A stretch of 64,000 bases of DNA, taken from contig MCFL01000002.1 of NCBI GenBank assembly GCA_002102555.1, positions 62,001-126,000 of the forward strand, read 5' to 3'. This document shows, in pieces, positions 10,401 through 21,109 of this stretch. A model generated the notes under the pieces. It worked only from the letters and a program-made list of their open reading frames with translations, had not been told where the DNA came from and ran no database searches. Numbering within the stretch: position 1 is the stretch's first letter; each line of letters begins with the position of its first letter. Made by a program: the position numbers and the translations under genes. Source of the DNA: Catenaria anguillulae PL171 (taxonomy: Eukaryota; Blastocladiomycota; Blastocladiomycetes; Blastocladiales; Catenariaceae).

Positions 10401-11807
10401 ACTCGAGGGTAAAGATCGTGCCAAGGCCATGGCAGCCGTGCGGTCGAGTCTGGCACCGGCAATTGTGCCAAGTCTGGGCAAAGGTAGCAAATCCAAATCG
10501 GGACAGCAGAATGGTGGTGCATTGCCCAAAGTGCTCGTGATTCGGCGCCGGCCAAAGGGCATGCACACGTGGCAAGAGGAGCTCGTCACCAATCCCGTCA
10601 TCATCGAAAACTACCTCCGGCACAAGCAGCAGCTCGATACGGCCGGCGATGGCTCGTCCCTTGACAAGTTCCGCAAGCAAAAGCTCGTCACTGGAAGTCG
10701 CATGTTCCGCGAGAACGCTATCCAGGAAGCATTGCGCAAATCGCGTCCCGTTCAGTGCCGCCGGTGTGGTCAAGTTGGCCACATCAAGACCAACCGCGAA
10801 AAGTGCCCTGCGTACAACGACTCGCCCGAGTTCAAGAGCCTCAAGCGTGCCCGTGGCGAAGCCGTTGGGTATGATGACGAGGATGAGACGATCTTTGCGA
10901 GCGCGGCCAACACGCCGCTGCTTGGTCCGGCCGCCAAGCGGGCAAAGCGCAAACTTCCGACGAGCGAGCTCAGCGAAATTCTGGACACGATCTTGGCGAG
11001 CGTCATGAATACCCAAGAGTCCAAGAACTTTTTGCAAAAGAAGGCCGACTCAAAGTATAAGGAAAAGGTCAAAGACGCCATCTTTTTGCCCGCCATTGCT
11101 GACAAGAACAAGGAGTTGCTCTACATGTCGTCGCACGATTTCGTCAACGACATTCGGCGTTTGTATGAGAACACGTTGACCGTGTATGGTGCCGACCATG
11201 GCTTGACCAGCGCGGCGGATCGGCTCAAGCAACACGTCGTGTCCGAGATCAACCGCCGGCACACTCGCCTGACCCAGTTGAATGCCGAGATTGAGGCTTT
11301 CAATCGAACCGCTGCGGCAAACCGCACTGGTCCTCGCGGTCGTCCTGGCCGCAAGAGCCAAGCAGCCATGGCTGCGGCCGCTGTTGCTCCCATTTTGGCT
11401 GCAGCTTCCGCTTCGCGCAACTCCCCTGCTCCAATGTCTGCACCTCAAATCGTGCCGAATCAATCGCTTGCTGGATCACTTCCCCTGGCGGCGTACTCAG
11501 CTCCGCCGCCCCGCCAACAGCCACGACCACAGGTCCTGGGCCGCTTGACCGCCGCCCGTCGTTTGGCTTTATTCCGCCTCCACCGGCACATAACCACATG
11601 CAGCAGCCGCTCGCAATACCACCAGCGTCGTCCATGTTTGGCGCTCCCGCACCCGCGCCGCAGCCCCTGTTCTCCTTTCCACAAGCGGTTCCCGCCCCCG
11701 CGGCATTTATGTCTGCACCCCCGCCTGCGGTTGGTGGAAGTTATGCAGGCGTGCGGCCATCCGCGACGGCGGCGGATGATGACTCAGATGTGGACATTGA
11801 GGATTGA
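7404..11807 (+). CDS. TAF1: TFIID subunit TAF1 with zinc knuckle and one bromodomain-like region
   Basis: Seven exons: 7404..8189, 8294..8464, 8536..8874, 8947..9246, 9319..9621, 9709..11532 and 11604..11807, all joined in phase 0, giving about 1308 residues. The N-terminus is Pro/Asp rich (TBP-inhibitory type). The central part carries the DUF3591 core that binds TAF7 and promoter DNA: LLEYSDEVPLLLSNVGMA, MIRAPLYPHKPNDTDFIL, and a winged-helix-like stretch. A zinc knuckle CRRCGQVGHIKTNREKC lies near 10757. Downstream, about 10970-11270, is a bromodomain-like helical unit (LSEILDTILASVMN to LTVYGADHGLTSAADRL). The tail ends with an acidic cluster (DDDSDVDIED). TAF1 scaffolds TFIID at core promoters. 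The start at 7404 is the first ATG of the frame. Confidence 0.9.
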
Positions 11808-12427
11808 GGCAGCAAATGTTGTGCTTTGTTGATCTTATTGCCACTCTTGATGTATTTATTGTGTCATTTGCCTGGACGAACTGCGCTCAACTTTGGTGTG
11901 TCATATATAAGTTTGTACCTGGCATGAAAATTTTTTTTCTCATCCACAGTGAAGCAAAGACATGTTTGAATCACTATTTTGACATGTCCCTCGATTTTTC
12001 GATTCTGTGACGCGTCATCTTTCACTACCGCACCCTGCGTACACCCTGTCGTCCTCGAATGGCTTTTATGGCTCTCTCCAAGTGCAGACATCAATTAATT
12101 GTCCATGAAGCAATCGTCCTTAACCAAGGCTTTGCAACAAGCTCCTCATTAGAACTTCAAGCAACTGCTAGACCTGGCTAGATAGACTTTTCCGCCACTG
12201 CACCGAGCAAATTGGTCGTGACCTTCTTTCGACAACGGCTGCTCATTCCAACCCACTCAAAACGTAAAGAGGAGATCCGCTTGATCAACTTTCTTTGGCT
12301 TGTATCAGCCCTCCCCCGACCTTCAACTTCCGTCCCTCCACCATGCGTGATCGTCTTTCTGAGCTCAAGGTGTGTTTCCCAGACCGACCTCGGCCGATCA
12401 CTCGTCGCGCTTGAACAGTAAATTGAC
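11808..12427. other. Intergenic region between TAF1 and the syntaxin gene
   Basis: About 620 bases, AT-rich in its first half (TAF1 terminator side) and pyrimidine-rich before 12428 (promoter side). I see no gene in it. Confidence 0.5.
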
Positions 12428-13589
12428 ATGGATTCCTTTGCTTGGCCAAAGAAATCCGCCGGTGAACCGACGCCGCAAGTTCAAGCGACCGCCCAGGATG
12501 TCGACGTGGAAAAGGGCAATGCCCAAGCGCAGACCCCCATGAAGCAGTTCTTTGACGAGGTAAGCAACTTGCGCGGAGCTGTCAACACCATCAAAAAGTA
12601 CATCACGGACATTGAGGAGACGCATCAGAAGGCGCTTACTGCCGTAAGCGAAGAGCAAGGCCAGGATCATGCCAAGGCAATTGACGGGTTTATGGATCAG
12701 GTGAATATGCAGTCGGGCGTCATTCGCAAGAAGCTCAAGGGTATGCTGGCGCGCAAACTGCTCTTTGCGTGTGGTCGCATCTCGTGCTTACACCACTGAA
12801 TGTGTCTGTTTGTAGAGATGGAGGCAGCAAACAAAGACTTTGAGTCAAAGAACCCCAATTCCAGTGACGCGCGCATCCGTGTCAGTCAGGTGCGGACATT
12901 CTTTTTATGCCCGTTTGCGTTGCTCGCGCGCCCAACCGTCGTCGCTCACACGTTTTCCGTCCACAGCACGCTGTTCTCGTCAAGAAATTCACCGACACCA
13001 TGACGGAATACAACGAGATTCAAACAAAGTACAAGGGCAAGTACAAGCAGCGTCTTCAGAAGCAGTACTTGATTGTGAAACCGGATGCAACTCCCGAGGA
13101 GGTCGAAAAGGTGGTAAGCGGCGAGGGCGGAGCCGCCATTTTCGCGCAGCAAATCATGCCTGGAGCCCAGTACATGGAAGCCAAGCAAGCGTTGCAGGAT
13201 ATTCAGGAGCGGCATCAGGACATTGTCAAAATCGAAAAGAGTATTTTGGTATGTTTTCTCCGTCGTTGGTCCAATCATTGTGCCTTGAATGTTGAGCGGC
13301 CGAGGATGCTCACCAATTTACACTTTCACTCGCTTCACGCCAGGAACTTCAACAACTGTTTATTGACATGTCGGTGCTGGTGGCCCAGCAAGGTGAGCTG
13401 TTGAATCAAATCGACTCTCATGTAACAAAGGCGGTCGAGTACACAGAGCAAGGCGTGGAGGAAATGAAGCAAGCCAACAAGATTCAAAAGCGGTCACGCA
13501 AGCGCATGTGCATTCTCATTTTCTGCCTGGTCATCCTTGCCGTTTGCGTTGGTCTCGGACTGGGGTTGACCAACATCTTCCGTCGGTGA
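12428..13589 (+). CDS. Plasma-membrane syntaxin (Sso1/2-like t-SNARE)
   Basis: Four exons, 12428..12740, 12816..12889, 12967..13248 and 13344..13589, with consistent phases (1, 0, 0), encode 304 residues. The N-terminal helices (MKQFFDEVSNLRGAVNTI onward) form the Habc regulatory domain. The C-terminal SNARE helix contains the central Gln layer in LVAQQGELLNQID. A single transmembrane anchor (MCILIFCLVILAVCVGLGLG) precedes a short tail, LTNIFRR. Such Qa-SNAREs pair with SNAP-25/Sec9-type and synaptobrevin-type partners to fuse secretory vesicles with the plasma membrane. The Sso/syntaxin-1 group is favoured by the sequence around the Gln layer; other syntaxin classes have different Habc linkers. 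Confidence 0.88.
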
Positions 13590-13943
13590 GACAAGGAGTT
13601 AGTTGTTCCTCCGATTCCCATTCGAATGCTTGTTAGTGAGCGTACTCCGCCCCTCTCGTTTTGTGCAACTCCCCCCGAAAGCCTTCCATCACTGCCACCG
13701 ACTGTATACCTCTATAGAATCACTGATTTTGTCGATTTGAATAATTATCGCAATCTTGCGCAGTTGGTTGCCGCGATGTGAAGGTTGAGAAGAGCGAGGT
13801 CACCGATCGGCGGTCCGTCGATCCATTTGGGTCTCTTCGCAGCGAACCATCACACAACACAACAGACAGGTCAATACTAACTATTTATGAATGTGCCCTT
13901 GAACGTTCACGGAAGCATTGCCTCTGACGACGCCCAAACCGCC

Positions 13944-15008
13944 ATGCACTTCGCAATGTCTGCCGCTGCATCTCCAGCAATGTTGAGAACTCTCTCACGC
14001 TCCGCCGCGGCTGTTCCCGCCGTCACCGTCAGGAATCTGCACCGCCTGTCTCCGGCGGTTGCCGAAAAGGCCAACACCAAGCCGACAAGCAAAGAGGTCC
14101 AAGATGCTCTCGCCGCTCACCGCCGGGCAGTCTCAGGCGCCCGCAAGGCCTACCTCGCTGACACCCGCACCGCCCAACAGTTGGCCAAGGAAGAGGAATT
14201 GGCACATGCCAAGGAAAAGCTGGCCGAAACCAAGACGCTTCTGTCCGATCCACTTCTCGTCGGCACATTCAAACCTCGCCGTGAGCTCAAGCGTGATCGT
14301 CAACGCAACTTTGGCAAGTTTGAGCCTGTTCCCGTCGACTTGACTCAACCTCTCCCTCCTCCAAACGCCCCTCCCGCCAACGTCCCCGAGAAGCGGTTCA
14401 ACAACGGCCGGCAACTTCGCCGCATCTTTGCCCGGGACCTCACTCCGGAAAACCCACGGCTTTCGCATTTGCTCCACCTCTGGCACTCCTCGGAATCGTT
14501 TGTGACACCGCGCAACATTGACCAGAAACTCGACGAATTCTTCAAGCAAAAGCCTGAAGTCAATGAGCATGCTGCTTCAACGCCCGTGACGCAATCTCTT
14601 TACAATGCCGGTGTTGCTGGCTCGGCGCAAGACACTAATCTGCCCCTCACTACCCGCCTCCACCGCATTATCGAGCACGGCGTCACGGACTCTGTTCCTT
14701 CACTGTCCGACTTCAATCCTCGCGAGTTTGCCGATACCGACAAGCAATTTGTCCCTGCCGAGGATACGCCCTACCTTGCTGGCGGCTCGCTCCTCGAACA
14801 TGGCAACCTTCGCGAGATTGCCGTGCGGGATAAGTTGAATGATACCCTCCTGGGCCGTCCAAATGTGGCCAAGGTGCTCGAGTGGGGTAAGGTGGTCAAC
14901 AAGCCGTCCGAGTATGGGTGGACTTTGCCCAAGAAAGGAAAGAAGGAAGGTGCTGCCGCAGTACCTGCGCAATCGAGCGCACCCGTGGAGGAGCCGGCAG
15001 TGTTGTAA
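13944..15008 (+). CDS. Mitochondrial ribosomal small-subunit protein mS26 (Pet123-like)
   Basis: An intronless frame. From Met at 13944 it encodes 354 residues; an upstream in-frame ATG at 13887 would add 19 residues without presequence character. Residues 1-35 are rich in Arg, Ala and Ser and look like a mitochondrial presequence. A charged helical middle (AKEEELAHAKEKLAETK) is followed by HLLHLWHSSESFVTPRNID, which resembles the LLxLYHxxxxFIVT block of fungal mS26/Pet123. The product would be a peripheral small-subunit protein of the mitoribosome. The tail is Lys/Ala/Pro rich. The family match is from memory and moderate; mitochondrial location is better supported. Confidence 0.6.
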   Translation: MHFAMSAAASPAMLRTLSRSAAAVPAVTVRNLHRLSPAVAEKANTKPTSKEVQDALAAHRRAVSGARKAYLADTRTAQQLAKEEELAHAKEKLAETKTLLSDPLLVGTFKPRRELKRDRQRNFGKFEPVPVDLTQPLPPPNAPPANVPEKRFNNGRQLRRIFARDLTPENPRLSHLLHLWHSSESFVTPRNIDQKLDEFFKQKPEVNEHAASTPVTQSLYNAGVAGSAQDTNLPLTTRLHRIIEHGVTDSVPSLSDFNPREFADTDKQFVPAEDTPYLAGGSLLEHGNLREIAVRDKLNDTLLGRPNVAKVLEWGKVVNKPSEYGWTLPKKGKKEGAAAVPAQSSAPVEEPAVL

Positions 15009-15227
15009 TCCTTTATTTTCATGTTTGTTCTTTGGTTCTTTACGATGCATTATCATCCTTTGCTAGCCACTTAATCCCTGTTAGTTGTCATTTCGGTTTC
15101 ATTACTAAACGATGCGTGTTCATATAAATACATGTATTCATTGCGAATTGGTCAATCTTTTCTGTGGAGCGGATTCAAAATATATAATATGTGGCAAGCT
15201 TTCACAGGTGATTCATCCCTCCATCAT

Positions 15228-18200
15228 CTACACGGTACACTCACTCCATACGCGCCACGACTTGTCATCAACGTGTCGATATGGCGCAATGAACGCAACC
15301 AGCGCCTTGTGGCTCTGCTCGTCGACGCGAGGCAGCAAAAGCAATACCCGCTTCACCACCTTGATGGCCAACCCAACCCCAGATCCGTGTCCCACAAGCG
15401 CCTCCAACTCCACGGCCAAGCGGTTGGCCCATTGATCGATGTGCTGCCCACCAGCTCCACCTTGGTAAGCCAGCACCCCAAGTACAAAGTACGACAAAAC
15501 GTACTGTGCGACTGACGCCGAATCACCCGCGGTGTGCAAAACCAAAACGAGGTCCAGCAACCGAACCAACCAATCCGCCGTTTCTTGATGCCGAACACGG
15601 GCAATCCACTTGGCCCGCTCCGCCGCCGACAGGGGCTCCTTGGGATCCGGTAAACTGTTTCGCTCAATGAGCTGAATGATGGTGGATAGGAGCAGCCGGT
15701 TGACTTCCAATCGGTGGGATTCAGACAATCCTTGCGCGGCATGCAACGCAGTGCTGAGCAAGGCGTTTTCCGACAAGTGTGGCGGCATTGGGGCAGTCGA
15801 GCGACGCTGGGCCACAAGGCCAACAAGATGGGCGGTAATAGAAATGGATTGTTCAAGGGCACGGCCAGTGAGGGCGCCACTTGCGAGTGATTCCGGCGCC
15901 GAGTACGTGTACACAAAATGCTGAACCAGAATGCGCTGCTGGTCCATGGAGAGGTCGGGCAGCAAGTCCAAAAACTCGAGCATGAATCGCGACAGGCGAG
16001 CATAGGCACCGTCCACAGGCGGAGCGTCAGGGACTTGGCAGGCGATCGTCTCAAGGAATTGACTACGCCACTGTCCTACACGTTCCATCCCAAACTCGGT
16101 AACGACAGCCTCAGAATGGAACAGGCCTTGTACAAGTATGCGCACGACGTCCATCAACTTGTCCTCGGACACGGTAACGATTGCGCCCTTCCTCCCACGC
16201 TTTTCCGTTGTCACCTTTTCAACACCGGCGAGGGCCAGGAAGACGCCAAATCCTTGACTGGATACGGCCAACTGCCACTCCAGCGCCGACTTAGTCCGCG
16301 TTAGCAGACCCTCCTGCAGGTATCGAAGCGCTGAGTAGGATGACGATGCACGTGCCGCTGCAAATTTCCAGCAAGTTTCGAGCAAACCCTGGTGCCTTGC
16401 GTCGTCCAATAATGGGTACCAATCAACCATGGGTAATGCCTCGGAAATGGCCAACGATTCCAAAACAACCTTGATAAACGCGGGTCGGTTCGAGTTGTAC
16501 AAATCGTCAAATGCATTGCGGAGAATTGACGATTCGCGATCCATGTGCCCAAGGTTGGATGGTTCGCCAACCATGGGTTGCGTTTCGGCGCTCGGGTCCT
16601 GCGCGCACCATCTGGACAAGGTCCACGAAAGCAAAGGAATCGACACTTTGGCGACGCGCGACATGGCAGCGTTGAACTTGGAGGTCCCATTGGGGCCCGC
16701 ACCCGCCAAGTCAAGGATTGTAGTCATGAATCGGTTCGCCAACGTCATTTCCTGCATAGACGACGTGGACAGGTCGGGGCAAACGTAGTCGAATCCAAGG
16801 GTTGAGAACAATGAAACAACGTGATTGAGTCGGGCAAGTGGGGCTTGTCCGGGTTGCGTCCAGCCCGTAATGTGGCCCTTGACAAGCGACTGCAAAGTAT
16901 CGGGCTCGACAATGACGGACGCACGGGAAACAACCAGCATGAGATGACTGCGGATGTTGAGATCGGCCACGTCGGTAAATCCGGGGCAGATGGACAAAAA
17001 GCTTGCGAAGCCGGTCTTGACCTTGAGGGTGATGCAAGAGAATCCAGGAAGCGCATGCTGCCCGGAGCGGTACCGCTTGGTCTTTTGCAAACTCGTCGAT
17101 CGCTTCCAGGGCGTAAGGGATCATGGTGTCCGGAAGTGCCGTGGGCTTGTTGCGTACAACAAACGAAATGCCCATTGCGAGACCAATGGCCGTCTTAATG
17201 GGGAGAAAAGCCAGCTTGTCGTGACCATACTCTTGCAAAAATGATTGGACTTGAACTTGGAATGCAGGTGGGCTGGCGCGGGTTGTATACCGATTGCCGA
17301 GAAGCATGCAAATGGCAGTTGCGCGGGAGTAACCGGCCCAATCCCTTGAGAAGAAAAAAAAAAGACAATGGTCGAGCACGTCAGTAAATGCACCGGGGTC
17401 TGACGAAACGTAAAGTCAACGTACGAGGCCTTCTCGAGATCACCGACCAAGTATGACACTGTTGCGTCCCAAGTTTCCTCATCGCCGCTAACGCTGCTCA
17501 AGTGTCCCAAACACTGCGCCACGGCGGCCAACAATTCCTCGGACTCGGTATTGACCGACTGCCTTTCAAGTAGAACATTGAAGTCTGCGTCGCTCACACC
17601 CACTGAAGCCGCCTCGGACCGTTTCCAGTTGACGCCCACATACTGGTGCAATACCAATGAAAAGCAAAAGTCGGAAAACTCGGACGCCGAGTCGTCACGA
17701 AGACCATGGAGGGCAAGCGCAAAGGCAGTCATGGCGAGCAACGCGTGGCCTTTGGATATGGGGAACTCGGCCGAGATGTAGATTTGAACCAGCGAGTTAA
17801 AGAAAAGTTGACGGTCGGATTCGGGGCGCTTGTGCGGCGCAAATGAGGTGAATTGGCGAACGTAAAATGGGATGGCGAGGTGCCGGGTCAGGAGGTGGTG
17901 GTCAAATGTTCCGGAATCGATAATGTGCTCAATCTGCTGGAAGGAATCGGAGAGCGGAAGGTTGGCGACTGGCAAATTGAAACATATGTCAATAGATGTG
18001 CAGCAGGACACATGACGAAAAGCAATAACATACCAAGGGCGGCATTCGAGACAATGCTGGGAGCAGACTTGCACAAAGCGGCCAGGGCATCCCGGGCGGC
18101 GCGGATTGCTTTTTGACGTTGGACACGGCCCCATCTGTGGCCAATGTTGCCGATGCATCCGTTGCCTTGCCAAAGAACAAACTACGCGGAAGCGTCTCCA

Positions 18201-20638
18201 CTTCATCCCGGACCATGGCGCTGACCAACGTCTGGAACGCCTTGACACCACGTTCACTTTGGCCTTCGCGCGCAATCCCTTCGGCAATGAGCGAGTACAC
18301 ATCCCGTGACCCATCCACAATCCACTGCTGGCGTCATCGGCTGACATGCTTGCAATGGCCTTGACCGCAAAAAATGATCTGCTCCTGAGTTCGGGATGCA
18401 CTCTTTGACTTGTACACTGGCACTCCATATCCATGCCATCCTCTTGCGTAACAATATCGACATGATCCACGACCAGTGATGGGAATGGTAAGTACGGGTA
18501 CACATACTTTTCGATCACCTGCTGCCGCAGATTGTCTGAATGCAGCAAGGGGATAATCTCGACGAGTGCATCAATGACGGAAATCTGCTCTTCGTCCAAA
18601 GCGGAGCCCCTGGTCAAGTACCGTTGCAAAAACTCGTCGAGCGCCAATGACCACATTCCGTCGCCATCAAACAAATTGCGTTTGACGCCATGCCGGCACG
18701 CATCCACCAGAATCCGTTGCGTCGAAACTTGGAGCTGCGGGACATCCAAGAATCGCGAAACAAACAAGGCAGCGTCATCGGCCGATCCAAACGAGTACGA
18801 CGGATCAGCGAAAGCCTCTTGCATCAAGGTTGCAACCCCCAACTCGAGCTCGATGTGGGCCTTGGACGTTGCTGCCCGCTGCCGGCGAGCGGTCGACATG
18901 GTTGACAGCAAGTGCAATATCGCCTCGCGCAACGTCGGGTATGTGCGGACCCAAGCGTGCCAAGATTTGAACAGCGCAACGAATGCCGATACCGCAAGTG
19001 ACGGGCGGGCAATAATGTCCTTGGACCAAGACAACAGGAGAGCGAGTGTTTTGGCGGCAATCATGGCATTGCGCGTGGCAATGAGCTTTGGCATGAGATC
19101 TTGAACGAGGCAAACGACGAGATCAGGCTGAGCGCTGGAAGAACTCAGGGCGTACATGACGAAAGGCAGCAAGTGGTGGGCGTGGAAATCAATCGCCTCG
19201 AGTGGGGTTGCGAGAATGGACGGCCAGCTGAGCTGAGGTTCTTCGAAGAGGATGCGATGTGGAATATGCAAGACCCGGAATGGGACGGCAGGGTTGAGTC
19301 CTGAAGAGCGGTCGAGAAGCGCGGCCAGAAATGGGTGATCTTGTCTCGCCGCAACGGAAGGCTTGCTGTGGTCGGCTTTGGCGATGGTTGAAAAAACGAG
19401 TTGCAAGAGCGAAGCAGCAGCGCTTGAAACAGAGCGCTCAGGGTGTGTTTGCAGTTGCAAGAGTGGAATGACGAGCATGGATGAAATGGATCGCTCAGCG
19501 CCACTTGAAACAAGCCGAGTGCAAGCTTCAATAATACCCGTGATGGTTTCGTCGTTCATGACAGAGTCCAATAGCAGGAATGCACAGCAGGGAAGAATAC
19601 GCGACGGAATCAAGATGCAAGGTGGAAGCAACGCTATTGCCGCCGAACTGACCAGACACACCAACGAGTGCGAGGAAGTGGCCGACAGATCGCGCGAGGT
19701 CGATACGCGCCACTTACGTTGAGCGGCATCCAAGACTGTCATGTCGGCGAGTCGTGCACCCCACTGCAATGACACGTCGCTCATGGCTGAATGTCGAGAG
19801 CGGGCGGCATGACATTCCACCAAAAACGACAGCCACATCATTCGAGCAGGATCCGCTTCAGCGGGCGTGGTGACAAACACATGGTCCAGTGAGAAAGCAT
19901 GTCCATGATGCGGGCTTGCTCGTCCATGGCAGGTTGACTATATTCGGTGTCGTTGTCCAAGATGAGGTTGACAAAGAACCGGCCCAATTCGGAAAGAGGA
20001 ATCGAAAAGCGACGGGAGTGATTGTGCTTCCTGTGGTCCGCGTGGCATTTGGCCAGAGTGCCAAGTGCGTCGCAACAGGAAGAGTTCGGTCGAGAATGCG
20101 CGAGATACTCGTCGAGTCATTGGAGCGCCAAGCTTTGCCGATAACGTGCGACACTCGCGCCCACAGGAACGCCTCGGATGATGGTGCGGATTCAAGTGTG
20201 GACACGAGAGGATTCCTGGGTAGGCCAGCGGCCAGTGGCTCGGGCAAGGAGACGAAAACGTCGGTGAGTGCCGTGACGACCGCCTCCAACGCTGCGAGAT
20301 CGGCTGACCAGAAAGCTGCCAAGTTGGAAAAGCTCGACATGAGCGCCTGGATTACAGCGCTGAGGAACTGATCTGGCTTTCCCGATTGCCGCGGTCGGCC
20401 ATTGGGCGATTCCGAGGCAGCCGAAAGCAGCCGGACGGCAAGGTCAGCGAGGGCACGACAGGCGAGAGGGCGATTGATGGACGGGAACGCCTGCGACTGA
20501 AGAAGCTTGATGATGGCATCATGTGGTCGGCGCGGCGGTTGGCCGCGGCCTGGTGCAGCCACTGTGGATGGCGAGGCGAGCAATGGGCGGCGAATCGGAA
20601 GTGAGCCGCAGCTCGAGGGCACGGTCAATCATGGCCAT
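15228..20638 (-). CDS. Focadhesin-like (FOCAD/RST1, DUF3730) HEAT-repeat protein, interrupted by frame breaks
   Basis: A very long helical-repeat protein of roughly 1700 residues, probably starting at ATG 20638 (MAMIDRALELRL) and ending at 15228. Three long frames carry it: 20628..19858, 19880..17121 and 17090..15228, with introns near 17990-18060, 17340-17420 and elsewhere. Alternating helices, no transmembrane segment and patches such as ISKGHALLAMTAF, LPIKTAIGLAMGIS and LPMVDWYPLL resemble focadhesin. In animals and plants FOCAD/RST1 supports the SKI-exosome RNA decay system. The frame breaks at least six times (about 20555, 20520, 19978, 19880, 18330, 18112), each time as if one base were missing; the last lies in a run of five A. 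TTI1/importin-type HEAT proteins are the alternative. Confidence 0.5.
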
Positions 20639-21109
20639 GGCGGGCGGGGGATGACGACGGGCTGTTGGCGCTGTTGGCGGTTGGACGGAACTTGCGATTG
20701 ATGAATGGTTGATGCGGGTGCGAACTGCATGCGATATGTAGTCCATGGGCTCAATCAAGACGCTCATTCCATTCTGCGGGCACAGTTGAATGTGCGGTGT
20801 ATTCACCTAAGCACGATCTAAGCACTTTCACGATGCCGATCAGGCATCCGTTGGAATGGAGAAGCTTTGAGATGATCACTATTGGAGCCACACCCATAGG
20901 AAACATCAACGTCAACGTTAATAACGGCAAATCGATTGCTCTTGACTCATTCAAACTCTTGACCAATTCACCCAACCCAAAGCATTTCATTGGCCGGCAC
21001 ACCTGCTCCACCCTGCTGCTTCTCCTCGCTCTTTTCCGCCAGCTTCGACGAGCCCTCCCTTGTGACTCACACGTGTACCGCCTCGCCTCGGTCGCGTCTC
21101 ACACTGACG
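20639..21109. other. Divergent intergenic region
   Basis: 470 bases between the starts of the focadhesin-like gene (-) and the kinase-fusion gene (+). It presumably holds both promoters. No gene is visible. Confidence 0.45.

Noticed and set aside
11533-11832. C-terminal TAF1 reading in the frame that continues past 11532 (His/Arg/Pro-rich end)
   Set aside because: Splicing of 11533..11603 in phase 0 gives an acidic TAF1-like tail; the unspliced frame is low-complexity.
15228-20638. Reading the focadhesin-like gene as a pseudogene because of many frame breaks
   Set aside because: Conserved, unrelated genes nearby (YIPF, DHHC, USO1) have the same one-base-missing pattern, so a sequencing cause is simpler.
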